From assembly GCA_003996215.1 (NCBI GenBank), contig QJPP01003527.1, positions 185,238 to 249,237 on the forward strand: DNA of 64,000 nucleotides, given 5' to 3'. The notes under the pieces were generated by a model. It did no database searches, was not told the DNA's origin, and saw only the letters and a list, made by a program, of their open reading frames with translations. Position 1 is the first letter of the stretch; each line of letters begins with the position of its first letter. Shown piece by piece: positions 44,690-55,199 of this stretch. This stretch comes from Jaltomata sinuosa. Its lineage: Eukaryota; Streptophyta; Magnoliopsida; Solanales; Solanaceae. Both the position numbers and the translations under genes were made by a program.

Positions 44690-45883
44690 AAAGACGTACA
44701 GATAATAGATAAAGAAGAACACATAAACGAAGAATCCTCAGAACAGAAAGTTATATTTGATACAAGTATATTTGAACAAATAAAAGGAAAAGAATTAGAA
44801 TTAAGTGTAGAAAAAATATTCAAAATACCAATGCTAAAAAATATATTTAAACGACAGAAAGAAGAATATTATGTGGTAAGTCAGAAAGAACATATAATAG
44901 ATTGTAAATATACCAAAGGAAAAGCAAAAATACCTATAATAAATAAGAGAATAATAAATAAAGAAATACAAGCAATACAGGCTAAAGAACCAATAAAATA
45001 TGTACATCTAGGAGGAACAGAAATATTAATAAAAGCATATTTTAGAGAAGGTATAGATACACCTATAGAAATATATTTAGCAGATGATAGAATAATTGAA
45101 CCTATAGAGAAAAGTATAATAAGTGCAGTAAAAGGAAATTTAATATACCAGAAATTTAAATTTATAATAAGCGCCAACTATTCAGTAGCAATAAATGACA
45201 GGAATATAGATAAATCATTAGTACTATATTGGAAAATGACAGGAATAGAACTAGCCCCAGGCAGTAAAATATTTACAGCAAGATGTAAAAATTTATATGT
45301 CTTAACAACAAAACATAAAATAACAGCAAAAAATAAAATTAATAGGATAAAAATAGAAAATCCATTTGAACAAATTGTCACAGTAATAGATAAAAATGAT
45401 TATAGCTATAAGGAAATTGATATAGAAGAAGATCTAGAAATAGTAAGCGACAGGATAAGCACATCTAAAAGAAAAAGTCATAGTGAAACACCTCAATCAT
45501 CAGGAAATTCAGTAAAAATAAAAGAAATAGAGCTATATCACTATTATATAACTGGAATATTAGAACAAAGAAAATTTATTATAACAATAAATACAGGCCA
45601 GGAAGAAAATTATATAACAAGAGAATTGGTAACAGAAGAAGAAATAAATTCTACAGAACAGTCAGAATTACCAAAAGAATTTACAACATTAAGAGAAACA
45701 GTAGAAAAAGAATTAATCATTGGCGGAATACCAATGGTAATAAATTTTAAAATATATCATGGAGATAAAAATATCATATTAGGAATAAAGTGGTTAGAAG
45801 GCATGAAACCATATAATTTAGAAAATACCCAGTTAACTATTACATATAAAAATAAAAAAGTCATAATAAAACGAACAATATGA
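44681..45883 (+). CDS. EPRV movement protein with C-terminal retropepsin-like extension
   Basis: 400 codons, intact. Residues about 100-220 contain YVHLGGTEILIKAYFREGID and IEIYLADDRI, the conserved block of 30K-superfamily movement proteins of caulimovirids, which enlarge plasmodesmata. After an Arg/Ser-rich linker (about 265-285), residues about 290-395 look like a second aspartic-protease fold: ITINTGQEENYI resembles the catalytic D-T/S-G loop with Asn instead of Asp, and NIILGIKWLEGMKPYNL resembles the ILG-x-D/N-W-L end motif. It stops at 45881-45883, 7 bases before the next ATG in a different frame. Movement role is by homology; the extension's identity is inference. Confidence 0.7.
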   Translation: MSEKDVQIIDKEEHINEESSEQKVIFDTSIFEQIKGKELELSVEKIFKIPMLKNIFKRQKEEYYVVSQKEHIIDCKYTKGKAKIPIINKRIINKEIQAIQAKEPIKYVHLGGTEILIKAYFREGIDTPIEIYLADDRIIEPIEKSIISAVKGNLIYQKFKFIISANYSVAINDRNIDKSLVLYWKMTGIELAPGSKIFTARCKNLYVLTTKHKITAKNKINRIKIENPFEQIVTVIDKNDYSYKEIDIEEDLEIVSDRISTSKRKSHSETPQSSGNSVKIKEIELYHYYITGILEQRKFIITINTGQEENYITRELVTEEEINSTEQSELPKEFTTLRETVEKELIIGGIPMVINFKIYHGDKNIILGIKWLEGMKPYNLENTQLTITYKNKKVIIKRTI

Positions 45884-45890
45884 AATAAAA

Positions 45891-46083
45891 ATGAAAATTT
45901 ATATACTTGCCAAAATAATAGTAGAAAATTACTACAATAGATACTATACCCCGATGATAGATACAGGAGCAGAAGCTAATATGTGTAAACATAATTGTCT
46001 ACCAGATGAAAAATGGAAAAAATTAACCACACCAATAGTAGTAACATGATTTAATAATGAAGGGAGCATGATAAATCATAAAG
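45891..46083 (+). pseudogene. EPRV aspartic protease N-terminus, stop codon and junction
   Basis: ATG 45891 starts MKIYILAKIIVEN and reaches YTPMIDTGAEANMCKH, the canonical DTGA active site of the caulimovirid protease. A TGA at 46047-46049 interrupts the frame; reading continues in phase beyond it to the viral edge. The rest of the protease lies at the other end of the insertion (38373 onward). This ORF should be the start of the pol polyprotein. Confidence 0.8.
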
Positions 46084-46104
46084 CAAGAATTCTAGATACC
46101 AAGT

Positions 46105-46405
46105 ATTAATTTTTTAACAAAGAAACTAGGAAATAACAGAGAAAAGGCTTAGAGAAAAAAATAATGCAGTGTTGTCAAAGGAAATTATATTATTAATAAT
46201 TCAAAGACATACATTTATCTATAAATTGAAATAACAAATAAAGAGGAAACTAACTCCTAAATTCAAGCCACACAAGACTCTATTCAAAATAATTTAAAAT
46301 TTTTAAAAGTTAGCTACTCATAAACTAATTTTTGTAAAATTTTTTTTTTGCAGATAATGTAACTAGCTATTTTATTTCTGCAATATCCTGAGACATATTT
46401 CAACA
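46105..46405 (-). mobile_element. 5' LTR of the minus-strand copia element, separated by the viral insertion
   Basis: On the minus strand it starts TGTTGAAATATGTCTCAGG and is followed after about 46104 by TACTTGGTATC, the first bases of a tRNA-Met primer site (plus strand GATACCAA 46095-46102). The matching gag start lies 7.7 kb away at 38347. It is about 50 bp shorter than the 3' LTR through internal deletion. Confidence 0.75.
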
Positions 46406-46834
46406 GAGACCGATATTGAGTGACGGAATAAAAATCTGGTCCTTAAGAATATCTTTACATGTGGTATCAACGCATAGATTTTCAGAACTAATAATTTTTC
46501 AATCTTTGAACCATAATTATGTAATTTAGGGTTTAACCGTACTCGTAAAGTGTTTGAAAGTACATGCGATTGTGCAAAAAGAAAATTAATTCACGTATTC
46601 TTCATGATTTGCATTTTTGATAATTAACGTTGAAAGATTCTTCAGGTTTGCCATCCAAATAACTGCTTACATAATAGATTAAGTGAATTCTTTAATATTG
46701 AGGCTCTTATAATTAAAGCTAAGGTTAAAAAAATTTAAAAAAAGACTTTGAATTTAGATCTTTAATGAAATTGTTCCTAAAATAGAATTGTACTGGAATT
46801 ATGTTTTTTTCCGTCATCAACGTGCGATGTTTTA
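46406..46834 (+). mobile_element. Copia LTR end and primer-site fragment, otherwise noncoding
   Basis: Plus-strand AAGAATATCTTTACA (46445-46459) followed by TGTGGTATCAACGCA looks like an LTR end plus tRNA-Met primer site of another copia element. The leader-like sequence after it has no gag. The fragment would be the target of the minus-strand copia. The rest shows nothing recognisable. Confidence 0.35.
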
Positions 46835-49800
46835 TGTCACGATCCAATTTCTCGGTCATGATGACACCTACAACCCTCCAGTAGGCGAACCAATCCCCCT
46901 AGCCCGAAACGGTTGGTAATGGGCTACCATCTAACACTTTAGCGGAGGAACGATATAAATAAGTGGAAGCAAGAGAAATAAGCTGAATAAAGTAGATACA
47001 GGAATATATATACATCTGCAAAAGCTAAACCAAAATTTCAAAATCTGGTATCATAGTATAGAGCCAGAACTACATATAAGGAGTACAAAGGATCCAAAAC
47101 AATATATACAGATGTCTCCGAGTAGTAATAGAGTACATGAAATAAAAGATAACTAAAAGCTAAGCTCCAATCGCCAAGAGCTCACCCTCAGTCTGAAATA
47201 TCTCAAAAACAGCTCCTCGCACGAGTCTCCAATGAGCTAACGGCGATGGCCCACACTAGGATCTGTACCAGAAGATGCAAAGTGTAGTATGAGCACCAAT
47301 TGCAAAGCAATCGGTACCCAGTAGGTATCATAGGCCGACCGGGCACATATAAGATAAAAGAGCAGTAATAAGCAGAATAGAAAATAACTAGTCACAGAAG
47401 GCAACGAAGAAGTACACGGAAGCTAGCACAAAAGAAACACAAGCAGGAACAATACATATGGCTAGCTAAAAGAATACATATCACAGGCGAAAGAAAGAAA
47501 CACGTACCCGGGATCCTCGCAACAATAAGTATATAAAGAAGAGTTTAGAAAGCAGGCGGTATACCGGTAACCTCAACGAATAGAGAAGGAGAGGAAGAAA
47601 ATAGTAAATATGCTCGAATACAAGGAACGATAACCCAACTAAGCATGCGATCTCAAGTCAAGAATTCAACAGCTAGAAGCCCAAGTTTAACCTTAACAAT
47701 ATCCAATGTCATAAGAACCACAATATGAACCAATAGAGCAAAATAGTAACAATAAGTCTACCTACAGTCCCACGGGCGCTCATACACCCAAGGAACACAA
47801 AAAAGTGAAGACAAACCCTCTGACATCCCATACTACCGGAGCGTATAATCAATAAACAACAAACAAGGGTGGAACCTCACACAAATGAATGGTATGACAT
47901 GCCATGCTAAGCCAAGAGTGATAGTAGTACCGTATGTTACCCGCTTCCGGCGTCCTATAAGGCCCAGAAGACAGGATCCATGGAAGGTCACACCCGTATA
48001 CCTCTACTATGTCGTATACCCCCTCTCCGGTACTCGCAGCATGTAGCCCCTGGTCTGGAACGACAAGGTCCATGGAGGCCCCCGACCAACATACTAGATG
48101 CCCCGCAATCTCAAAAATCCCTAAGTAAAGCTGCCCGGAGAATATCCAGGTCTAAATCAGTAAGTCAAATAGTACTAGCACACGGCCCCGCTGAGTCTAG
48201 CATCACCACAGAAGTTGTAGTAAAATAAGTCTAGCGCTCGAACCCGCCGAGTCTAGTATAAGTGAAAATAGTGATAAAACATCATTTATTTCTCCCTTAC
48301 CCCAAGAAAATCCATTAAGACGGTACCAAACCCTTTTTCAACCATTTTTATCGAAAATGGATCCCATGGGCCATGCAAGGTTTAGAAATTCAGCAATAGT
48401 AGGCCCGAAGCCAAAATCGTAGTAAAATTATGAAGAAATTCCCTCTATATGCATGATAAATGGTGTACACAATCACAACAGTGGCTTCTGACCCACAATT
48501 AACCTATCTGTCCTGCACAGGCTCCAATCATTCTACAGCACAGATAGCCAGCTCTATAATAATAATAACGATGCCCGAGACTCACGGACATTCCCATATA
48601 ACCCACCATCTATGTTTCAGAGTCAAACAAGGCCACACAGGATCACAAGGGTGATAATATCATCTATAGCAAATACTATAACCATCGGAGGAAGAAAAGT
48701 AATCGGACATGAATAAAGCGGTCAAGGTCTGTGGTACCAACTAGTAAATCCAATTCAAGGATGCCCATTAATACAATTTTATTCTATATATGTGAAGTCT
48801 AAGGAGTTTAAACCGTAACCTACTTCGGGGCCGAACTACAAACACGAACCGTCACTCGTGTTCCTTCCCCTTCCAATTAACCTCAGAAAGCTGTCACACT
48901 ATCAAGAACATAATCTAGGTGTCAAAACGAGAAGAACGACACCCATATTGCTATACGAAAAATCGGGTCGAAAAATGACCCTCGAGGCCCGTGCAGCGAA
49001 ATAGAAAATAAAATTTATAATTATGTACGCGGTGAATTTAGGAACCCATCCTCAAAATTTGAGCGCAAACGGAGTTCATTTCGGGGCTCAAAACAACCCC
49101 GAAGTACTATTAATTCATGAAAATAAAAGTGGAGAATTGCAATTTTCAAGGGCAGAAACGTACCAATTTAGAAGCAAGAATCAACCACGGACTGAAATTA
49201 TAACTACCACAATAATCAAGCTCTCCAATGCAGCTTTAACCCAAGAAAAATCAAGTTTGTAAAAGCCTCAACCATAGAGGTTTTTGAGCTTGAAGAGAAG
49301 AACAAGGCTTGAAGAAGAAGAGGCTTACCAACGATAAAGGAGTGAGATTAACGATAATTTGGAGAATTTCCTCGAGGCCACACTATTCTTGAGTAATTAG
49401 AGTTGACAAAAATAAAGTTGGAGTTGAAAGAAGTGAAAGAAATAAGCTAAAAATTGTGAAAAACAAGAATTTAAAGAATGAAATTTGTGGAAATTAACGG
49501 AAGTTAACAAGAGATACCTATTCACGAGACCAAGAAACACACCCGGATCAACAACAATTATTCCTCCACGTTATGGGTAAGAGCAGGTGAAGATTTAAAG
49601 GAATTTGGTGTAAAAATGATGGAGAAAACGGGTTGGGAAGATGAGAGCAAAAGCTGAAAATAAAACTGCCAACAACTATTTAAAGCTGGCCCGCAACAGG
49701 AAAATCTGCAATTTTTTAAACTTTTACGGGGTATTCCGGGCACAATCGGGACCCGATACTCACAAACCAATAGAACTATTTGAGTGAAAACGACATTCTG

Positions 49801-50382
49801 GACTCAATGGAATTAATAAATTTATCAACGGAGATTACTTTAAGGAAAAGTGGGCCCCATGCCCAAAACTAACTCGAAACTCAATACCCCAAAATAAGTT
49901 TGGAAGCCCTGGACCCGAACCAAAGGTTCCCCTAGCCCAAAGTCAACATTACGGAGCTAATAGCATAACCAGAATTTCCATCCAAGGCCGTCTTCTTCGA
50001 ATATTGGCCAAAGTCAAACTTTCAAGTTCAACTTGGCTAAAACACAAAAATCTTGATAAAACTAAACCGAAAGCTCTCAGAACCCGACCCAGGGTCCATC
50101 TAGATCAAAATCTACGCTCTGGAGCTAACGAAACTGTCGAAATTCAATTCCAAGTATGTTTACCATGAATGTTGACTAAGGTCAACGATATTTCGACTAA
50201 AGTCAACGATATTTCAATTTAAGTCTCTAAAACAGGCAAACGGTCAAAACGACCAAACGAATGACTAGGGCACTGAACCACCGGTCCCATCAAGTCATAA
50301 ATGACTTGGGGCCGCTACAGGAAAGCTCTAGCAGTACAAAGAAGGCATAAATGCGAAAATGAACGGAAGGGTCATTACATCA
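46835..50382 (-). mobile_element. 3' LTR (~3.5 kb) of chromovirus-type Ty3/gypsy element
   Basis: On the minus strand the LTR begins TGATGTAATGACCC at 50382, directly after the CTTTCGAGGACGAAAGTCC / TTTTTAGTAGTGGA polypurine-type region that follows the chromodomain, and ends GGATCGTGACA at 46835. The downstream half matches the plus-strand fragment at 5860-8006. No genes; several short ORFs are chance. The length is unusual but both ends fit. Confidence 0.7.
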
Positions 50383-50389
50383 TCCACTA

Positions 50390-53300
50390 CTAAAAAGGAC
50401 TTTCGTCCTCGAAAGTCAAGAAGAAAGAGGTACCTGAAGGCTCAAATAGCTGCGGATACTGGGCCCACATATCTATCTCGGTCTCCCAGGTAGCCTCCTC
50501 AACTGGACGATGCCTCCACTGAACTTTTACAACAGGAATCTCCCTAGACCTCAACCTCCTCACATCTCTGGCCAATATAGCAACTGGCTCCTCGACAAAG
50601 GACAAGCTCTCATCCAACTGAACCGACTCCCAATGCAACACATGAGAATCATCTAGAATATACCGTCTCAACATCGAAACATGAAACACCCGATGCATAG
50701 CTGAAAACATCGGAGGCAAGGTTAACTGATAGGCAATACTACCAACTCTCTGGAGGATCTCAAACGACCCAATATACCTAGGGCTAAGCTTGCCCCGCCG
50801 ACCAAATCTCATCACGCCCTTCATGAGAGACACACAGAGGAATACCAAATCACCAACGCTGAACTCCAAGGCACAAAGTCTATGATCAGCGTAGCTCTTC
50901 TGCCTACTCTGAGTAGCTCAAAGTCTATCCTGAATCAGCCTAACTCTGTCTAAGGAGTCCCGAAGTCAATACTCTGTGGCCTGGACTCCAATCCATCAAA
51001 CCAACCAACCGGCGATCTGCAATGCCTACCATACAATGCCTCGAAGCGTGCCATGCCAATGCTAGAATGGAAGTTATTATTATATGCAAACTCGGCCAAA
51101 GGCACAAACTGATCCCAAGAACTTCTAAAATCAAGAACACAGGCTCGAAGCATGTCCTCCAGGACCTGGATGGTCCTCTCGAACTAGCCATTTGTCTGAG
51201 GGTGGAAAGCAGTACTAAGCTTAACCTCTGTACTCAAATCTTGCTGAATAGCTCTCCAAAATTGAGATGTGAACTGAGTGCCGTGGTATGAAATGATAGA
51301 AGCTGAGACCCTGTGCAACCGAACAACCTCACGAATATATATCTGAGCTAACCTCTCGGCACTGTAAGAAGTCTGAACCGGCAAGAAATGGGCTGACTTA
51401 GTCAGCCGATCCTAACCACCCAAATGGAACCAAAACCCCTGGAGGTACGAGGCAAACCAACCACGAAATCCATAGTAATCCCTTCCCACTTCCACTCAGG
51501 AATGGGAAGTCGCTGCATCAACCCACCAGGTCTCATGTGCTCAAACTTCACCTGCTAACAGTTCAACCACCGAGACACAAACTCTGCTACATTTTACTTC
51601 ATACCACTCCACCAGTAAAGCTATCTCAAGTCTTTATACATCGTTGTCGCTAGGATGAATGGAGTATCTAGAACAATGTGTCTCACAGAGTATCAACTGA
51701 AGCAAATCACCAACCCTCAGAACACAAAGTCGACGACCAAACCTCAGAAACCCATCTGAATCTAGAGTAGCCCGGCTGGCCTCACCCCTAACAACTTGAT
51801 CTTGAAGGTCACACAACCGCTGATCCTCAAACTGACGGCTCTGTATCTGATCAACAAGAGTATACCAAACCTCAACACTGGCAAGAACTCGACTAGGATC
51901 CGACAAATCAAGCCTAACCAAGCAGTTAGCCAAGGACTGGATGTCCAAGGCCAACGGTCGCTCAAAAACTGAAAGTGAAGCTAGGCTGCCCATACTCACC
52001 ACCTTCCGACTCAAGGCATCCGCTACCACATTTGCCTTGCCCGGATGGTACAGAATAGTGAAATTGTAGTCCTTCAACAACTCAATCCATCTTTTCTGCC
52101 TCGAGTTCAGCTCTCGCTGACTCGTAATATACTGAAGACTATGGTGATCGGTGAATATCTCACAATGAACTCTATATAAGTAGTGCCTCCATAACTTGAG
52201 CGCGAAAACTACCATCGCCAACTCCGAATCATAGGTGAGGTATTTGCGCTCGTGAACCTTCAGCTGCCTCGATGCATATCAATCACACGACCCTGCTGCA
52301 TCAACACACAACCAAGACCAATCCCAGAAGCATCACAATACACGGAGAAACTCTGACCCTCAACTGGCAAAGTCAATACAGGAGCTAAAGTCAATAAGGC
52401 CTTAAGCCTCTGGAAGCTATCCTCGCACTGATCTGACCACTGAAATGGGACATCCTTCCTAGTCAGCATAGTCAAGGGTGCTGCTATAGAGGAAAATCCC
52501 TGAATGAACCGCCTGTAGTAACCCGCTAACCTAACAAAGCTGCGAACCTCGATAGCAGTAGTAGGTCTGGGCCAATCACGAACCGCCAAAATCTTACCCG
52601 GATCAACCTTAATCTCATCCTTAGACACCACGTGCCCTAGGAATGCAACTGACTCAAGCTAAAGCTCACACTTTGAGAACTTGGCATAAAGCTGATGATC
52701 TCTCAAAGTCTGAAGTACGGTCCTCAAGTGCTGCTCATGCTCATCTCTACTCCGAGAGTATACCAGAATGTCATCTATGAAGACTATCATGAACGAGTCT
52801 AAATACGGGCTAAGCATCATGTTCATCAAGTCCATGAAGGCTGCGGGGGCATTAGTCAACCCAAAAGACATCACTAGGAACTCATAATGGCCATAACATG
52901 TCCTGAATGCTGTCTTAGGGATGTCCTCCGCCCTAATCCTCAACTGATGGTAGCCTGACCTCAAATCAATCTTTGACAACACGGCTGAACCCTGAAGCTG
53001 ATCAAACAAGTCATCAATCCTCAGCATCGGATACCTATTCTTCATTGTCACCTTATTCAACTGCCGATAATCAATACACATCCGCATCGACCCATTCTTC
53101 TTCTTAACAAATAGAATAGGAGCAGCCCAAGGTGACACACTCGGTCTAATGAACCCCTTAGATAACAAATCCTGGAGCTGCTTTTAAGCTCTCTCAATAC
53201 AGCAGGAGGCATATGGTAGGGAGAAATAGAAATGGGCCTGGTGCCTGGCTCTAACTCAATAGCGAAATCAATATCTCTTTCAGGTGGAAGGCCTAGAAGG

Positions 53301-54043
53301 TCGGTAGGGAACACATCTAGGAAGTCTCTAACCCCAGGAACAGACTCAGGGGAAGAAGGGTTTGCACTAGCATCTCGGACATATCCTAAGTAAGCCAAAC
53401 ACCCTTGCAAAATTAGCTTCCTAGCTCAAAGATAAGAGATGATCCCAAATGGAGCGCGGCTAACAGAACCCTACCACATAATCGGGGATACACCAGGCAC
53501 GACAATGGTAACGGTCTTGGCATAACAATCTAAAATCGCACGGTGAGGGGATAACCAATCCATACCCAGTATCACATCAAAATCTAACATATCAAGTATC
53601 ATCAAATCATCCCAAGTCTCCAAATCACCAACATATATCATGCAAGATCTCACAATCCGATCCACTACTAAAGAATCTCCTACTGGGGTCAAAACAGAAA
53701 CAAGAACAGATAACGGCTCACTAGACAACCCCAAATAAGGCACAAAGTAGGCAGATACATATGAACATATAGATCCAGGATCAAATAAAGCATAAGTTGG
53801 TCGATAGCATACAAAAATCGTACAGGTGATCACAGCATCCGAGGCCTCTGCCTTCAGTCTCCCAGGGACCGCATAGAACTGACGGCGACTACCACCTAAC
53901 CGACTGCCATCCTTACCACCTGTCCTACCTTATGAGCCACCATCTCTACCCTAACTACCACCTCCTCGAGCCGGTGGCTGAACTGAGCAAATAGGCTGAG
54001 CCGGTGGAGCGGCTGGTTGAACTGTATCCCGCTGGGGGCAATC
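50390..54043 (-). pseudogene. Chromovirus pol (PR-RT-RH-IN-chromodomain), decayed, gag cut off
   Basis: Minus-strand order: gag zinc-knuckle end DCP (cut at 54043), Gly/Arg linker; protease ALFDPGSICSYVSAYF and ILGMDWLSPHRAILD (53833-53471); RT MRMCIDYRQLNKVT, DLRSGYHQLRI, VFIDDILVYSRS (53168-52659); RNase H VYCDASGIGLGCVLMQQGRV and IFTDHHSLQYI (52631-51634); integrase ISYHGTQFTSQFWRAIQQDL and EFAYNNNFHSSIGMARFEAL (51384-50950); chromodomain-like end VVKVQWRHRPVEEATWE (50530-50480). Lesions: frameshift near 53160, TAG after KCEL (52657-52659), frameshift near 52265, IN disruptions near 51400 and 51180, TGA near 50922. This is a Tekay/Del-type chromovirus, not functional. Confidence 0.85.
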
Positions 54044-54059
54044 CACTACTAAAAATAGC

Positions 54060-54475
54060 TCAAAAAGAGACGGATAGAAAAGCGATGGACAACGTCGCTC
54101 CTAAAAGCGACGGAAAAAGCGACGCTGTCCGTCGCTTTTCAATTTTTTTAATTTATAATTACTTTTTTACATAAGCGACGGACAACGTCTCTATTTCTGT
54201 CGATTTTTTTGGCAGTTTTTTGCGCCACAAATATTTATAAATAATTATTTTTTATTTTTTATTATAAGCGACGGACAACGTCACAACTATTAAAAAAATA
54301 AATTTTTTTTAAAGAAAGCGACGCTGTCCGTCGCTTTCTTTAAAATTAAATTTATATTTAAAAAAAATAAGAAAGCGATGGATAGCGTTGCTTTTGTCCG
54401 TCACTTTTCGGTGAAGATATGCGGACAACTCATTTAAAAATGCGACGGACAGAAGCGACGTTGTTCGTTGCTTCT
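54060..54475 (+). repeat. CACTA subterminal repeats (AAAGCGACGGAC family)
   Basis: About 15 copies of GCGACGGACA, GCGACGCTGTCCGTCGC and variants in both orientations, the binding-site repeats expected next to a CACTA terminus. Confidence 0.85.
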
Positions 54476-54479
54476 TTAA

Positions 54480-54657
54480 TTATACAGAGACCTAGTCGGG
54501 TCTCTTTCTCTCATTTCTCTCTTTCTCTTTTTCTCTCCTCCTCTCCTCTTCTCCTCCTCTCCTCCTCCACTTGCTCCGCCGCTCTTCCACCGCCGGTTCC
54601 TCCACCGCCGCTCCCTCCACCGACAGCCTCCTTCCTCCAACCTCCTCCACTTTTGAG
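54480..54657 (+). other. Likely 5' noncoding exon of the CACTA gene
   Basis: A CTCT-rich pyrimidine tract and CCACCGCCG-type codon-like repeats end at TTTTGAG with donor GTTAGT (54658). The 86-codon Pro/Ser/Leu frame here (54419-54679) is a by-product of this composition. Confidence 0.45.
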
Positions 54658-54879
54658 GTTAGTTGTTTTGTTTATTTGAAGGTTAAGGTTTAATTTGAGT
54701 ATTTTTATTTTCGAAAATTGATAGTGTATTCTAGACTAGGGTATGTTGTTGTTGTTGAATTCTAGACTAGGGTGTATATGTTGTTGTTGTTGGATTTTGA
54801 AAAAATTGATAGTGAAAATTGATATATGAAAAAATTGATAGTAAAAAATTCCATTTTTAGATTATATTCTTAATTTATT

Positions 54880-55170
54880 AACTTTAATTAGTTTAGGCTT
54901 GCTATTAGTTTGTGAACCTTAGTTTAGGCTTGCTATTAGTTTGTGAACCTTAATTTAGGCTTGCTAATTAGTTTGGGAACCTTAGTTTAGGCTTCTATTA
55001 GTTTGTGAACCTTAGTTTAGGCTTCTATTAGTTTATGAACCTTAGTTTTTGCTTCTATTAGTTTGTGAACCTTAGTTTAAGCTTGCTAATTAGTTTGTGA
55101 ACCTTAGTTTAGGGTTGCTATTAGTTTGTGAACTTTAGTGTAGGTAATGCTTGCTATTAGCTTGTGAACC
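54880..55170 (+). repeat. ~40-bp tandem repeat in the CACTA intron
   Basis: TTAGTTTAGGCTTGCTATTA and GTTTGTGAACC alternate about seven times with small length changes. Confidence 0.8.
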
Positions 55171-55199
55171 TTCATTAATTTAGGTTCTTTTTTGAACAT

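Larger units (their letters stand above)
38373..46083 (+). mobile_element. Endogenous pararetrovirus (Caulimoviridae, solendovirus/cavemovirus-like), full genome length, permuted
   Basis: The segment is AT-rich, with virus-like overlapping ORFs on one strand: end of protease, RT and RNase H, a transactivator-like ORF, promoter and leader, primer site, small ORFs, coat protein, movement protein, start of protease. Both ends lie within the protease and the reading frame is continuous across them, so one complete circle of about 7.7 kb is present, opened in the protease gene. CAAGAA occurs on both sides (38367-38372 and 46084-46089). Coat protein placed before movement protein fits the solendovirus/cavemovirus order; tobacco vein clearing virus-type endogenous copies are known in nightshades. 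Several frameshifts and stops mean this copy cannot code for intact proteins. Confidence 0.88.

Noticed and set aside
46835..54043. Functional autonomous chromovirus
   Set aside because: At least five stops or frameshifts in pol and gag cut away by CACTA.
54419..54679. 86-codon Ser/Pro/Leu-rich ORF
   Set aside because: Composition comes from the pyrimidine-rich noncoding first exon of the CACTA gene; it crosses the likely donor at 54658.
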